Positions 32,761-44,200 are shown, counted from the stretch's first letter. The stretch is DNA of 64,000 nt from Diplolepis rosae (GCA_030998225.1 JAPYXD010000742.1:4216001-4280000); one strand, 5' to 3'. The notes: generated by a model not told the origin, from the sequence alone. Numbers and translations: made by a program.

Positions 32761-34386
32761 TTCAGGAAGGATCGTCCTGATGAGAGACGAAGGTTTAGCA
32801 ATCCCACCAATTAGCTTTCCAATAAAACATTAAAGCTTTCTTCGTCTGTCGTCTTATATGCCCCTGGCGTATATCAAAATTTGGCTCGAAGCGATAAGAA
32901 AACAAGTCCGGGTAAAAATAAAATGTGTTAAATACATTATTTGTTTATGTTTTAATTTTTTTTCTTGGAAACTAATCTCTTTTCTTCCAAATGATCTCTT
33001 CAATAATAATATTGCTATTCTTGAAAAAAAATGTATCTATTTTTGCCTGAAGTCTAATTTTTGTGGATGAACTACCTTAAATCAGCAAACACTTCATTTA
33101 CATTTATTTATCGAAATTTTCATGCAAACATATGTTACCTTTTATGAATATGTTCAAACCCTTCATTTTTGAAACTTGTATCTCATCTTGAATGATATCT
33201 TATTATAAAATATTCTCAACATAATTTAAAAAATTTGTAGATCTTTTTGAAACGAACAACTTTGTATTCTTACGTTTTTTTCGTATTTCACATATTATTG
33301 TTAAAAAATTGAATTTTGGATTTTCAATAGTTTTCTTTTAAATTAAAAAGAAAAATATGCATCTTATAAAAAAATGTTACAATTCAAATTTATAGGTCTT
33401 TATGTAAAAAATAATATTGTATCATAGCGTTTTTTCGTATCTCGTATAATTTAACTGGAAAATGGGATTTTGATATTGACTTTTTTCGAATTTGAATATG
33501 CTGTAACATTTCTAATTTTGATTTAATCAAAAAATGTTATCAGGATAATTTGTAGAGATTTATGAGCACTATCAAGAACTAGTATTGTAATTTTTTATTT
33601 TAAAAAAAAATTATTTTCAAAAACACAAAAGTAGTGCTCAATCCCTCAATTTTGATTGGATGTGGCTGGTTAACGAACTTGTCCTTACTTTTTCGGCTCC
33701 GATAAAGTGTGCCAAATCTCAATTCAATCTGATAATTCTGTCGAGAGTTATGCCGCACACGACCTACTACAGACAGACAGACAGACAGAGACTTTCGTAA
33801 AAACCCTTTTTTCTGACTCAGGGGGTCTCAAAACGTAAAGATTTGGTGAAAATTTCGAAAGTCATTTTTCACATAAAACCAATACCTTCTCATCCATGAT
33901 GAGAATGTAAAAAAAATGCTGAAATCGATATTTTCTTTCCAATCTTTAAGCATTTATTGACTTTAAATTTCATTAAAAAATTATTTTCCAAGTATTTTAA
34001 TCATCTTAAAATTTCACAAAATCTTTTAGATACTTATTTCAGATCAATATTTTTCAATTTCTGATTTTAACTCGACAACAGACAGCGTGAAATCGAAGCG
34101 AGTTAGTGGGGATACACTGACATGACGCGCTTCATTGAGTGTGCTCCCACATATTATTGTTGCAGTGCGGACCTTTAATTTTAGTTCGAAAAAGCCACGG
34201 AAAAAGTTTTACGCAATTGGGGGCGCTGCACAAGTGATAAACAGTAGCTCTGTTTTACCCTTCAAGTAGTAGCATGAACCTTTCATTTTAGTTCCCAAGA
34301 GCATTTCGCAATAGGGCGCGCTGCGGAAAATCACTCGAAATTAAATACATTACTTTAGCAATCTCCCAACTCATCTCTGTTTATGT

Positions 34387-34437
34387 TTAGTTTAAATTTA
34401 AGGCTATGTTATATGACACCTGGAGCCGATGCACTTA
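34387..34437 (+). repeat. 5' LTR, second piece
   Basis: Matches 47191-47236 of the 3' LTR (TTAGTTTAAATTTAAGGCTA, then CCTGGAGCCGATGCAC). It lies between the hAT-like and Harbinger-like insertions and ends in TTA, the target of the latter. Confidence 0.8.
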
Positions 34438-35091
34438 AGGTGCAGTCCCATGGATGGCAGAAAGCGCAAAACGCAAAGCAGAAAACCGAAAGTAACTAGA
34501 TTGCTAGTGCGGCTTAAATTGTGAACGGGACGTAAGTTTTTATAGTCTGGTATTCCGGTTCTGTGTTTCGCTTGTTTAAAGTATTTAAATTTGGTTATGT
34601 GCTTATAGCCGCAGTGCTTGCAGTGCGAATAATAAATCTCCAAAATAATTTATTTAAAAAGGTGAAGATAATGAATGGAATGAAATAAAATAATAATGTT
34701 TATTGTTATTTTATAAACATCATAGTTTTAGATATGATGGTAAAGGTATAATATGACAATATATCTAACTTATAAAAGAATATATGAAGCAATCCAAACG
34801 AAATAAGTTAAAGTGTCAATCTTGTACAAAGCGGTACTTGGTATGAACTTAAAAATAAGATTATAAATTAGTGATAATTCAATTAAGAAAAGCGTCTAAT
34901 ATGACAAATATAGGTTTGTGGTTAGGATACATCTGTAGTTAATATGTAAGATTTTTACAATATACATTTCAAAAAATATAAATTATGTTCATAAAGAAAT
35001 GTGGAACTTACGTCAACTTTAACAACGCTAACTTATATGTTATAACTATATAATTTTTCAAATATTGTACCTCACAGAGTTCCTTTCTACA

Positions 35092-35342
35092 ATGTTCCGA
35101 ACTTTTCTGTTTTGCAAAACGTAAAATTATGTTCCTAATGTCCCATGCAAGCATAAAACGCTTATGACGTCAGCAGTGCAATTTCGTAGGCCAATCGTAA
35201 CATTTATTTTAAGGGATACAATGGAAAATCTGTATTATCATTGGTTCTTGTAATTCTGCTCGTCACGTCACGAGCGTTTTCTGCTCGCATGGGACATGAG
35301 GAACATTATTTTACCTTTTTGCAAAACAGAAAAATTAAAACC
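35092..35342. mobile_element. Short fold-back (MITE-like) element
   Basis: The left arm reads TTTTCTGTTTTGCAAAACG and ATGTTCCTAATGTCCCATGC; the right arm mirrors them (GCATGGGACATGAGGAACAT, TTTTTGCAAAACAGAAAAA). About 250 bp, non-coding. Confidence 0.65.
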
Positions 35343-35584
35343 TAGCATCCTTTTTGTGTCCTTTTTTTGTTTTTTGTGGCTCAGTAGTGCCGCTAAATTC
35401 ATCGTATAATTCGTTTGTTTAATTCATCTGTATGTATCTTCAAATTATTAATAAATAGTACGCTAATCTTACAAGTTAATTTTAACTTCCTTTTGTACTC
35501 GATTATAAAAAACTACCTCCCATTTTGGACAGCAAATTTTATTATTTTATATATTTAATGACTAAAATAATAATAATAATTTCA

Positions 35585-35660
35585 AATTAATTAGTTTGAG
35601 TTTGCAGTCGAAAGCGTCTTTTTTTCCACAGAAATATTTCAAATTCTTAAATTTAAATTT
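35585..35660 (+). repeat. Fragment of SINE family 2
   Basis: Keeps AATTAGTTTGAGTTTG and GCAGTCGAAAGCGTC, with the middle, tRNA-like part deleted, followed by a TTCAAATTCTTAAATTT tail and an AATAATAAT simple repeat. Confidence 0.5.
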
Positions 35661-35964
35661 GAATAATAATAATAATAATTTAATAATTATATTCATAAAA
35701 GTAATAATAATTATTGTAATAAGATTAGTATTACTGGATGTGTGATTTTGAAGTTACTGTAGATCAATATTAATACTGTTATCTAAGAATAAATTTTCTC
35801 TGGTATTTATTAATTTAAAAAAAATGTTGGATTTTCAATTTTTTTTGCAGTTATTGCATGATTGCATTTTATTTTAAATTTTTTTCAAATGCACGCCACG
35901 AGCAGCAAGAACCTTGGCTTCGCCTAGGTTTTGGGCGTACTTTCGGCTGGAGATCAAGAAAAAG

Positions 35965-36088
35965 TAGTATACGACCCACGGCCAGAATGTTGAATGCCCT
36001 GGCGTATGTGATAATAATGCCAAGGCGAAGCATTTATATCACATACGCCAGGAACTCAAACATTCTGGCCTAGGGTCGTAATATACTA
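35965..36088. repeat. Hairpin with arms of about 52 bp
   Basis: TAGTATACGACCC, GGCCAGAATGTT and CTGGCGTATGTGATA in the left arm are mirrored in the right arm by TATCACATACGCCAG, AACATTCTGGCC-like (AACATTCTGGCCTAGGG) and CGTAATATACTA. The loop is about 15 bases. A few mismatches. Confidence 0.75.
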
Positions 36089-36315
36089 TTACAGTATGAA
36101 AGGTCAGATAACATTTGAACATAAAAAACATCTTTTGGCCAATTTTTATTTTATGCACATTTTTTATTGTTGTTATTCATTCAATCGCAATTAAATTTCT
36201 CTATTACACTGAAGAAATATTAGAATTAAGTATCAATTCGCACTCTGGCGTAATTTCTTTTTTGAATATAATTGCGAATGCAAGTACAAAAAAGGTTTGA
36301 AATTTTACAAACTTA

Positions 36316-37905
36316 TTATTCCATGTACTCTTTATCAACCATTTCAGCCTGTACAATTCGTGTAAACTCTCGTTGAACGCGTAATCGCCTGTGCTCATCA
36401 AGTTCCCGTAAAGTAGGCCCCAGTGATAAAAGAAAAGAAAGTGTAGAATCAACTTTCGGTATCATAATAGGTTGTGCTACTATATTCACCAGTCTCGTAA
36501 AACTGTATTTTTCCTGTGAAGAAGAAAGTGAAAATAAGATTGTTATTTAAAGAAAAAATGATGCAAATCCATTACGATCTTGTGAAATAGTGAAATAAGT
36601 CAATGCAATTACTCTTTGTCAGTTACTAAAATATACTGTACGTACATTAGATGATTTTATTTCGTTTCAATAACAAATTTTACTTACTATTTCTTTCATC
36701 TGTAGATTTTTCATTGTCTTCTTCCTCCTCTTCTGTTTCACACTGTGATTCTGACTCCGAACTCAAACTAGTTATTGTTCTAAAAGAAAGTTACTTATTA
36801 GAAATAGAAATTGTAGTAATAAAATTTTTCAAGGGCAAGTTTACACTTCACAATAAGCTCGTAACGGAAAGGTACTCATAAAATGCGCTGTAGATATTAC
36901 CTGGAAGGTTTCGATAAATCGTCCAGAAATGTCATCATTTCAAATAGTTTCAAGGAATGTTTCTTTCTTTTTTTGCATGCTGCCGATCCACTTCTCTTAT
37001 ACGCTCTTTCTTCTGTCTTTGCCTTTGTATACATATCCTTCAGAGTTTACCATCTTTTCTCTATGTACGCTATTTTACAAGGACCTGTACAAAATCCACA
37101 ACATATTTAATATAAATGCCTTTTAAAAGTAAGACAACGATATTATCTCCATACATTTTATAATTCTGCTGTGTATGTTTTTACACCTGGCGGTGAAAAT
37201 ACTTATTTAATATTAGTTTTTAACATTTTGAAATGAGCATTAGTGGACAGTGAAAGTTAATTCCATGAAAGATAAAATTACGGGCTGAACAAAAACGAGT
37301 TAAAAAAGAAACAAAAAATGGAGGATTATGTATGGTTTCCTTTGTAAAAGAAAATAATTGGACCCGATTGATACCGATTGATCCGATTGACCCCATTTCA
37401 AAAACATCATTGAAACCGATTCATTAACCGGATTCAATCAGGCGAGACCATTTTAAATCCGATTAATAAATCGGTTTCAATCATGTTTTTGAAATGGGGT
37501 CAATCGGATCAATCGGTCCCAATTATTTTCTTCTACAAGGGTTACTTATTTCATTATATTATATGGTACAATCCTGATTTTCCTCCTTTCTTTTTAAACT
37601 CGTTTTTGTCCACGATGCTTTTAACTCATGTTTGCCCTCAAGATTTCGCTTTTACTCTCAGCCCATCAAATAACGTAAATGGAAATGGAAAACAAACCTC
37701 TCAAACAATTGTACACTTCATTCTACAAATTTTTTTTCTTCAGATTGGTGCGGTCTTTAATGAGCAGCCGATAATTATATAAGGCTTGCCTCTGCGACAC
37801 TTCTTTAATAAGTAACTCATCCCAATCATTATTCCACTGTTGCCTACTACCCTTGTCACTTTTAGAAGCTTCTTCATTAGGTGTAATGAGTTCTAATTTA
37901 CGGAA
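36316..37905 (-). pseudogene. MADF-BESS protein pseudogene carried by the Harbinger-like element
   Basis: Four exon-like blocks on the minus strand. 37697-37905 and 36901-37084 give the two halves of a MADF domain (a Myb/SANT-like DNA-binding fold): LIKEVSQRQALYNYRLL, a TAG in the place of a conserved Trp, NEVYNCLRG; then AYIEKRW, a TAA, TLKDMYTKAKTEERAYKRSG and FEMMTFLDDL. 36687-36779 is an acidic linker (SESESQCETEEEEED). 36316-36513 ends in a BESS motif (DSTLSFLLSLGPTLRELDEH, then FTRIVQAEM), a protein-interaction domain. Acceptors (TTTTGTACAG, TTCTTTTAG, TTCTTCACAG) and donors (GTAATA, GTAAGT) are visible, but the last junction does not keep the frame. Two nonsense codons and this phase problem make it a pseudogene. 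In Harbinger elements such proteins help the transposase enter the nucleus and bind the ends. Confidence 0.65.
37339..37540. repeat. Inverted repeat with arms of about 90 bp
   Basis: CCTTTGTAAAAGAAAATAAT and CCGATTGATCCGATTGACCC at the left are mirrored by GGGTCAATCGGATCAATCGG and ATTATTTTCTTCTACAAGG at the right. It falls in a probable intron of the MADF pseudogene. The CCGATTGA unit is itself repeated. Possibly a small MITE. Confidence 0.75.
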
Positions 37906-38579
37906 TGCACAAAAAACTTATTAATATGTTTTATTCAATCTAAAGTACAAGTATTTAAGAGACGCATGCATACGATTTAAATTAAATTAGATTTAAATTA
38001 CGAATAAATTAATAAAAACGAATATTACCCATAGTTACAACGTGACATTCGTTAACACAAATGGAATGTTTTTCTTCGTCGTAGCTTAGAAAACATCCAC
38101 AATAGCCACATTGTTTAGTTGCCTTCAAAAGAGAAGTTTGAATTAGAAAGTATATTTTATACGGATCAACAAGAAAATAAATTTAAACAATCCAGAAGAC
38201 TATAAATTTATTAAAAAGAAAGATAACCTAAAAGAACTCTTTAGATTATCGAGATTATCATTTTTTAATATCCCCAAAAACTATTCCTATTGTGCAAATA
38301 AAGTTCATTCGCATACCGGTATATTCTCGTTATCACTCTCCATTATCTTCACTTTTTTAAATAAATTATTTTGGAGATTTATTATTCGCACTGCAAGCAC
38401 TGCGGCTATAAGCACATAACCAAATTTAAATACTTTAAACAAGCGAAACACAGAACCGGAATACCAGACTATAAAAACTTACGTCCCGTTCATAATTTAA
38501 GCCGCACTAGCAATCTAGTTACTTTCGGTTTTCTGCTTTGCGTTTTGCGCTTCCTGGCATCCATGGGACTGCACCTTTA

Positions 38580-38992
38580 AAGGTTTCCAAGAAAATCCAC
38601 TTCAGTGGTGAGAGTCGTAGACTAAAGGACTTAGTTAAGATTCTTGTAAGGAGTCTGGGAACATGTATTCGTATGTATGTTTCTGTGTGCGCACGTGTGA
38701 ATAGAGTAATAAGGGTGTGAAAACTAGTGCATAGTTCTGAAAGAGGGCATGCATTCTTTTTGGACACTCTTGAGAGTCTGTCGTTAGGAGTCACGCTTCG
38801 GAGTTAGTCGTTATAACTCTTTGTAAATTCAGACTTCGCCTTACCTCGGTTTCTTACGATTAAATCTAAATAATAAATTATCAATGTTATTTTATTTCAA
38901 ATTTTCCGGTTTGTTCCTACAATTTGTTCGCGAATGAACCAACCAATCGCCAGAATACCTTCGATCATGCGCATTAGTTGCGGCTCGTAACA
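38580..38992 (+). repeat. 5' LTR, third piece
   Basis: Nearly identical to 47240-47656 (AGTGGTGAGAGTCGTAGAC through GCGGCTCGTAACA). Ends in TAACA, inverted to the TGTAA start of the LTR. Confidence 0.9.
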
Positions 38993-39000
38993 TAATAATT

Positions 39001-39018
39001 TGGGGGCTCGTCCGGGAT
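39001..39018 (+). promoter_or_regulatory. Primer binding site, tRNA-Pro type
   Basis: TGGGGGCTCGTCCGGGAT, eight bases after the 5' LTR. These 18 bases are complementary to the 3' end of tRNA-Pro, the same primer site used by several vertebrate gammaretroviruses. It would prime minus-strand DNA synthesis. Confidence 0.85.
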
Positions 39019-39840
39019 CGCGAATCGGAAAATTCAAATGAATAAGAAGTGTCATAACAGACTTTCAATTATGTTAATAATACTTTATGGAACTGTGACA
39101 TCAAAAGAACAAGTTGGGACTGAAATATCTGAACCTTTTATTAAAAATTGGTCTTATGCATTGAAAACAAAGTTTATTAATTAAACTATGAAAATAAAAG
39201 TGATTACTATCTAATCCATCTATATACAAGGAACTTGTTGCTAATTATATAGGAATATTCTCTTGGTCTACCCTGAGATCTTCTCTTCATCATGGATTAC
39301 ATAGATCATCGTTGAACTTCATCGCTGGACTCACGGATTTTTATGGCTGCACAAAGGACAACGTTGGCTCCATCGTCTCTACATCAGGAACAGGAAACAG
39401 AAAAAATTTGTAGTGATTAGTGAGAAGGAAATTCTGTGTTGTGATTAAAAAAAAAAAAAAAAATCTGTTAAAGTGTCTAGTGAGCTGTCTTAATAGATCC
39501 TTCCCTTCTCTTCAATAAGGACAATAAGGTTTGAATAGAATTTAAGCGAATTATTATAAATTTAAGAATATCTTATAAATTACATCTTAAGTAGTGAATC
39601 GTCTTCCTTTCCTTCTAAAATAAGTACATATTAAATTCAATAAAACTTAGATTAATATTATATATATTGTGAACAGTATTTCTTTAAATTTAATATTAGT
39701 AACAATTTTTGTGCATTTCTCGTAAAAATTCGATGAATCTGGATCAATATAATAGCAGACATGTTATCAAACATGTCACTTTAAAATTAGTAACAATATT
39801 TTTATTCAATTCATAGAGTTTTCATTTTAATTTTGGTAAA
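39019..39840 (+). other. Untranslated leader of the Gypsy element
   Basis: Non-coding sequence between primer site and gag. It includes 39745-39790, nearly identical to 11655-11702 of the Penelope-like unit (ATAATAGCAGACATGTTATC...). Confidence 0.6.
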
Positions 39841-41271
39841 ATGCCTAGAAGATCTACGAGGAAACGGACGATTCCTACACCGAGCCGGACTGAAATTTCA
39901 GACGAAAATCAGTCTTCTATAAGAAACAATGTTGCGGGAAATTCTATTAACGACAATCAAGTTCGAAATAATGAGAATTCTATCGCTATAAATTATTCTC
40001 AGAATCCTTCCACTATTGAGCGCATAAATAGTGAAGATATAACCGATGCTAGCGGACTGTCGAATTCAATGCGTAGCAATAATGATAGAAATAATCTGAC
40101 AATCGGAATTCGACATCCATTGATAAATAATCACGAGACTGAAAGTTTTGCAGAAATAAGAGACTCAGATGCAGGATGTTCATTTCAATTTATTAAAGGC
40201 AATGATATTACAGTTTTAAAGGCCTTAATTGATGTAATTCCACCTTTCACAGGGCAAGATGGTTCTTTTCAAATCTTCTCTAATGAATGTAAATTTGCCG
40301 AACAAAATATCAATCCTGCACTGCGACCTCTTTTTGCAAGATTTTTACGTTCAAAAATTCAGGGAGATGCACAAATATATATCAGAAATTTTCACTTCAG
40401 TTCCGTAGAAGAATTATTATCAATTTTAGAAAAAGCATTTGGAATTTCGAAAAGTTTATTTCAAATACAATCAGAGATCGCTCATATCAAACAAATGAAA
40501 AATGAAACCATTCTTTCTTATGGTGCCCGCGTTATGAATCTTTTTAACAAAATAGTTGAAACAACAAAACAACAATCCCGTGCGCACGTTGCTGAAATTA
40601 AAATTAAAGAATATAACTTGGAAGTCGCGACCTGTTTTCGCTTGGGTTTAGAAGGAGAACTAGAGACTAGAGTTCGACAAGAGAATCCATACACCCTCAA
40701 TGATGCCATTAATATTGCTATTCAAGCAGAAAAAGATCTCTCAAGACGAAAGAGATCGAGAGCCGAAACAAATAATGAAATTTATTTACCTGACAGAAAC
40801 ATGTGTCCTTCTACTTCTGGGTCGAATAATTCAAATAAAAACCTAAAGCCTTGCTATCAAATAAAAAATCAATTACAAAAACCCTTAAATAATCTAATAT
40901 GCTACACTTGCGGAGAAAATGGGCACACCTCACGAAATTGTGCTAAGCGAAACACGAATCCCGTTCCTAATGCACATAAATTTAAAAATAAAGATTTTCA
41001 AAATTCTCATTTTAATAATAAAAGAATTAAAACAGAATGCACGTATTGTAACTTAGGAGGACATACCTTCGAAATTTGCTATAAAAGAAGAGCTGAAGAA
41101 GCTGAAAAGGCTCTTGAAAATTATAAGAAAACTCCCTCGACTTCAAATTATTTAAACTTGACAAATGCTCGACGACCGGGTGCAACGACGAGCAGGAATT
41201 CAAACAACTTGCACCAATTCGCCGGACAATCCTTACAATCACAAAACAACCAAACGAAAAACTCATCTTAG
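39841..41271 (+). CDS. gag: Gag protein of the Ty3/Gypsy element
   Basis: An uninterrupted 476-codon frame, the only large intact gene of the element. Gag forms the cytoplasmic particle that packages element RNA. Residues 1-120 are polar and Asn/Ser-rich. About 120-300 is the retrotransposon capsid-like region (DVIPPFTGQDGSFQIFSNEC, then LEKAFGISKSLFQIQSEIAH and EVATCFRLGLEGELETRV). Two zinc knuckles follow: CYTCGENGHTSRNC near 353-366, a standard CCHC, and CTYCNLGGHTFEIC near 400-413. The start ATG is preceded by GGTAAA; no earlier in-frame ATG is plausible. The protease frame overlaps its end in the -1 frame, so Gag-Pol would be made by -1 frameshifting. Its being open while pol is broken may be chance or may point to a fairly recent insertion. 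Confidence 0.9.
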   Translation: MPRRSTRKRTIPTPSRTEISDENQSSIRNNVAGNSINDNQVRNNENSIAINYSQNPSTIERINSEDITDASGLSNSMRSNNDRNNLTIGIRHPLINNHETESFAEIRDSDAGCSFQFIKGNDITVLKALIDVIPPFTGQDGSFQIFSNECKFAEQNINPALRPLFARFLRSKIQGDAQIYIRNFHFSSVEELLSILEKAFGISKSLFQIQSEIAHIKQMKNETILSYGARVMNLFNKIVETTKQQSRAHVAEIKIKEYNLEVATCFRLGLEGELETRVRQENPYTLNDAINIAIQAEKDLSRRKRSRAETNNEIYLPDRNMCPSTSGSNNSNKNLKPCYQIKNQLQKPLNNLICYTCGENGHTSRNCAKRNTNPVPNAHKFKNKDFQNSHFNNKRIKTECTYCNLGGHTFEICYKRRAEEAEKALENYKKTPSTSNYLNLTNARRPGATTSRNSNNLHQFAGQSLQSQNNQTKNSS

Positions 41272-44200
41272 TAGATGTAAATTCATCAAATTTACATAAA
41301 GGTAAAGGCACATTTCTAATCGACACTGGTTGTGATTTAAATTTATTAAAGAAAAGTTGCATAACGGGGAAAATTCTGAAAAATAAATCAGAAATATTTT
41401 ATTTAACAGGAGTAGGTCATGGTATGATAAAAACTCGTATCCTGCGGCATTTTAGGACTACAATTTTTAAAGGAAAATTTCGCAATTATGTTCTTCAATA
41501 ACGAAAATGTTATCTTAAATATTAAAGAAATTAATCATATTAAAAATCAATTAATTACATTGCCCGCGCGATCAAGGAAAATAATCACACCCAATACAAA
41601 TAGTAATTTAAAAGAAGGATTTCTGGAGCGAATTGACGCAGGAAATGGAATATTTTTAGGAAATAGTCTTGTAGGATGTGAAAATGGAAAAATAAAGGTT
41701 TTTGCAATAAATTCAACCCTCCACGATGTTGAACTAACCCTACCGCCGGTCGAAATACAAGAATTTGAAGTCTTGAACCCAGATGAACCTAAGGGAAAAA
41801 TTAGTCATAATCTTGAACAATCAAGCACCTTAAACACTCGATTATCAAAAATACTACAAGTTCTCGATCTCTCCTGCTTAAATGACGAAGAAAAGTCAAG
41901 TTTAATAGAAGTTATTTCTAAGTACCCACACCGATTTAAAATTGAAGGCGATATTTTAGGTACCACTAATGTTGTCATGCATGAAATACGTACTACAGAT
42001 GAAAGTCCTACTTTCCAAAGGCAGTATAGAATCGCGGAAATTCATAGTGAAGAAATCCTCAATCAAACCAATGAATTAATCAAAACAAACTTTATCGAAG
42101 AATCGGATTCTCCGTATAACTCACCGATTTGGATAGTCCCAAAAAAACCTGATGCCCAAGGTAACAAACGCTGAAGAATGGTGATCGATTTTCGCCAGCT
42201 TAATAAAAAAACAATTAGTGATGCATATCCCCTTCCCAATATCACTCATATCCTTGACCAGTTAGGAGGCGCACAATATTTCTCTACTTTAGATTTTGCA
42301 ATGGGATTCCATCAGGTCCCAATGCATCCCAATTCGAAATCTAAAACAGCTTTCTCCACTCCTTATGGACACTTTCAGTTCAAAAGAATGCCTTTTGGAC
42401 TTAAAAACGCCCCGGCAACATTTCAACGATTAATGAATAAAGTCTTATCAGGTCTTCAAGAGCACGAAATCCTCGTCTATATGGATGACATCGTCATCTA
42501 CGCCCAATCCTTACAGGAACATACAAAAAAATTAACAACGTTACTAGAAAGACTCGAAACTGCAAACCTTACCTTAGAACCCTCCAAGTGCATGTTTCTC
42601 AGAAAGGAAGTTGGCTACCTAGGCCACATAATTTCTAATGAAGGAGTCAAGCCAGATCCAAACCAAATCGAAGCCGTTAGGAAATTCCCTCGACCTAAAA
42701 CAATTAAAAATATCAAAGAATTTCTAGGTCTTGCTGGATACTATAGGCGCTTTATACAGAATTTTTCAACGATTGCAAAACCGTTATCTTACCTATTAAA
42801 GAAAAACGTTAGATTTTCTTGGACTAACATCCAACAAACAGCCTTCGATAAATTAAAAAATACATTATGTACTTACCCACTTTTACAGTACCCAAATTTT
42901 GCTAAACCTTTTACCGTCTCTACAGACGCTTCAAATTATGGAATTGGTGGTGTTTTAAGCCAATATATTTCAGGAAAAGATCTCCCAGTCGCCTATGCCT
43001 CTCGAACCCTGTCAGATACGGAAACAAATTATTCGACAATAGAAAAAGAACTTTTAGCGATTTTGTTTTGCGTTGAGACATTTAGGCCTTATCTTTACGG
43101 AAGGAAATTTACCTTAGAAACAGATCACAGGCCTCTTGTGTGGCTACATAACGTAAAGAATCCTGGTTCCAAATTAACACGCTGGCGTTTTCGATTGAGT
43201 GAATATGACTATGATATTGTTTACAAGAAGGGAAGCATTAATTCTAATGCAGATGCGTTATCGCGAAATCCTTTGCAAGAGATGGAAACAAATCTTGATA
43301 TTGATAATGAGGATCTACCTTCTGATGAATTAGATCCATTAGATCCATCTTTCCTTAATTCTCACGAGGTGACAACACCTGTGACACCTGCTAACCAAAA
43401 CACCAGATCTAATTCGGAGGAAATGGATAAAAACATTGAATTTACCTTTTTCGATTACGAATATGACGAACCTTCTTGTGAGACAAGTCAAACAGAATCT
43501 TGTTACGTTTGCAAATTTGATATAGACTCCAATGACAGTGACGAGGTCTATGACACCGCTGATGAAGATGAAGAGATTTGTACTACCGATGGTAGGTCTC
43601 TTACTGGCAGTATTGTCGATGACAATGACTGTGTGGCTAAGCCTTTTGGAAATTCCCAAATTAATTGACAGCTTTGTTATAAATTCTGAAAAGATCGGGC
43701 CATTAACTCAGAGCAAAAAAAATTCTTCATGCTATCCAATATCTCAAACCGACTCACCCTTACAAGAGGAACTTGAAATTTCTCAAAATGAAAACGAAAT
43801 TTTCCACACAAACGAGGATAACCAAATAAACAAATTTGACTCGACACTTATCCAACATTCAAAGGATAAACTGTATATGAGAAATGATCATTTAGGGTTG
43901 TTTATATCAGCCGACTGTGTACTGACAACTGAAACTGCTCACGAATTAATTCAAATGAAAAGAATAAATTATGATCATTTAAAAATAGAAAATTTCCAAA
44001 ATTTACAAGTAGGAAATGTCATCGTACACAAGTATGAAAATTTTTATACCTTTTATTTAATTATAAAAGAAAACTTTGACTTAAAAATTTACACGACGGA
44101 CCTATTAAAAACACTTACTGGACTAAAATACGCAATGGACGCATTAGAAGTAACACACATTAGCATTTCACGAATAGGTAATGGACTAAATCAAATATCA

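Larger units (their letters stand above)
31125..32876. mobile_element. Solo LTR, 1.75 kb, with 4-bp target duplication AAAT
   Basis: TGTTATGGGTTGATCC at the left and CTGGCGTATATCA at the right, bordered by AAAT (31121-31124 and 32877-32880). The sister locus in copy 1 (around 14605-14620) has the site once and lacks the insert. No internal gag or pol, so it is a solo LTR. It is unusually rich in internal repeats: GCGTTCAA-type short repeats, GAGGCTGCTTGGCTACT repeats, CCAAT-containing units and TAA-rich simple sequence. The open frames across it come from the repeats. Confidence 0.75.
29044..34379. mobile_element. hAT-like TIR element, complete copy 2, inside the 5' LTR
   Basis: Ends CAGAGATGAGTTGGGAGAT and its complement ATCTCCCAACTCATCTCTG, flanked by the direct heptamer TTTATGT (29037-29043 and 34380-34386). 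CAGAGATG-type ends suggest hAT, although hAT duplications are normally 8 bp. Subterminal inverted regions extend for about 350 bp. The interior is related to 7165-15525 but rearranged: segment 33235-33910 sits at a different place than its counterpart in copy 1. No transposase was found, so it is non-autonomous. It carries a truncated piece of the 8275 solo LTR (30313-30505) and a complete solo LTR (31125-32876). Confidence 0.75.
34438..38576. mobile_element. PIF/Harbinger-like DNA transposon, 4.1 kb, inside the 5' LTR
   Basis: TIRs of about 205-210 bp (34438-34645 and 38370-38576) starting AGGTGCAGTCCCATGGATG. A 3-bp duplication TTA is at 34435-34437 and 38577-38579; the intact 3' LTR has the site once (CACTTAAAGG, about 47232-47241). 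Long TIRs with a TTA or TAA duplication are typical of PIF/Harbinger elements, which often carry a second gene for a MADF or Myb-type protein, and a MADF-BESS pseudogene is indeed inside. No DDE transposase was recognised. A 69-codon frame in each TIR (MEIYYSHCKHCGYKHITKFK) is the same sequence in mirror image. Confidence 0.7.

Noticed and set aside
34404..34643. Zinc-finger gene (MEIYYSHCKHCGYKH)
   Set aside because: Present identically in both TIRs of the Harbinger-like element and running out at the TIR boundary, so it is more likely terminal repeat sequence than a gene. Two C-x2-C pairs alone are weak evidence.
38371..38580. A second gene copy mirrored at 34404
   Set aside because: Explained by the inverted terminal repeats of one transposon.
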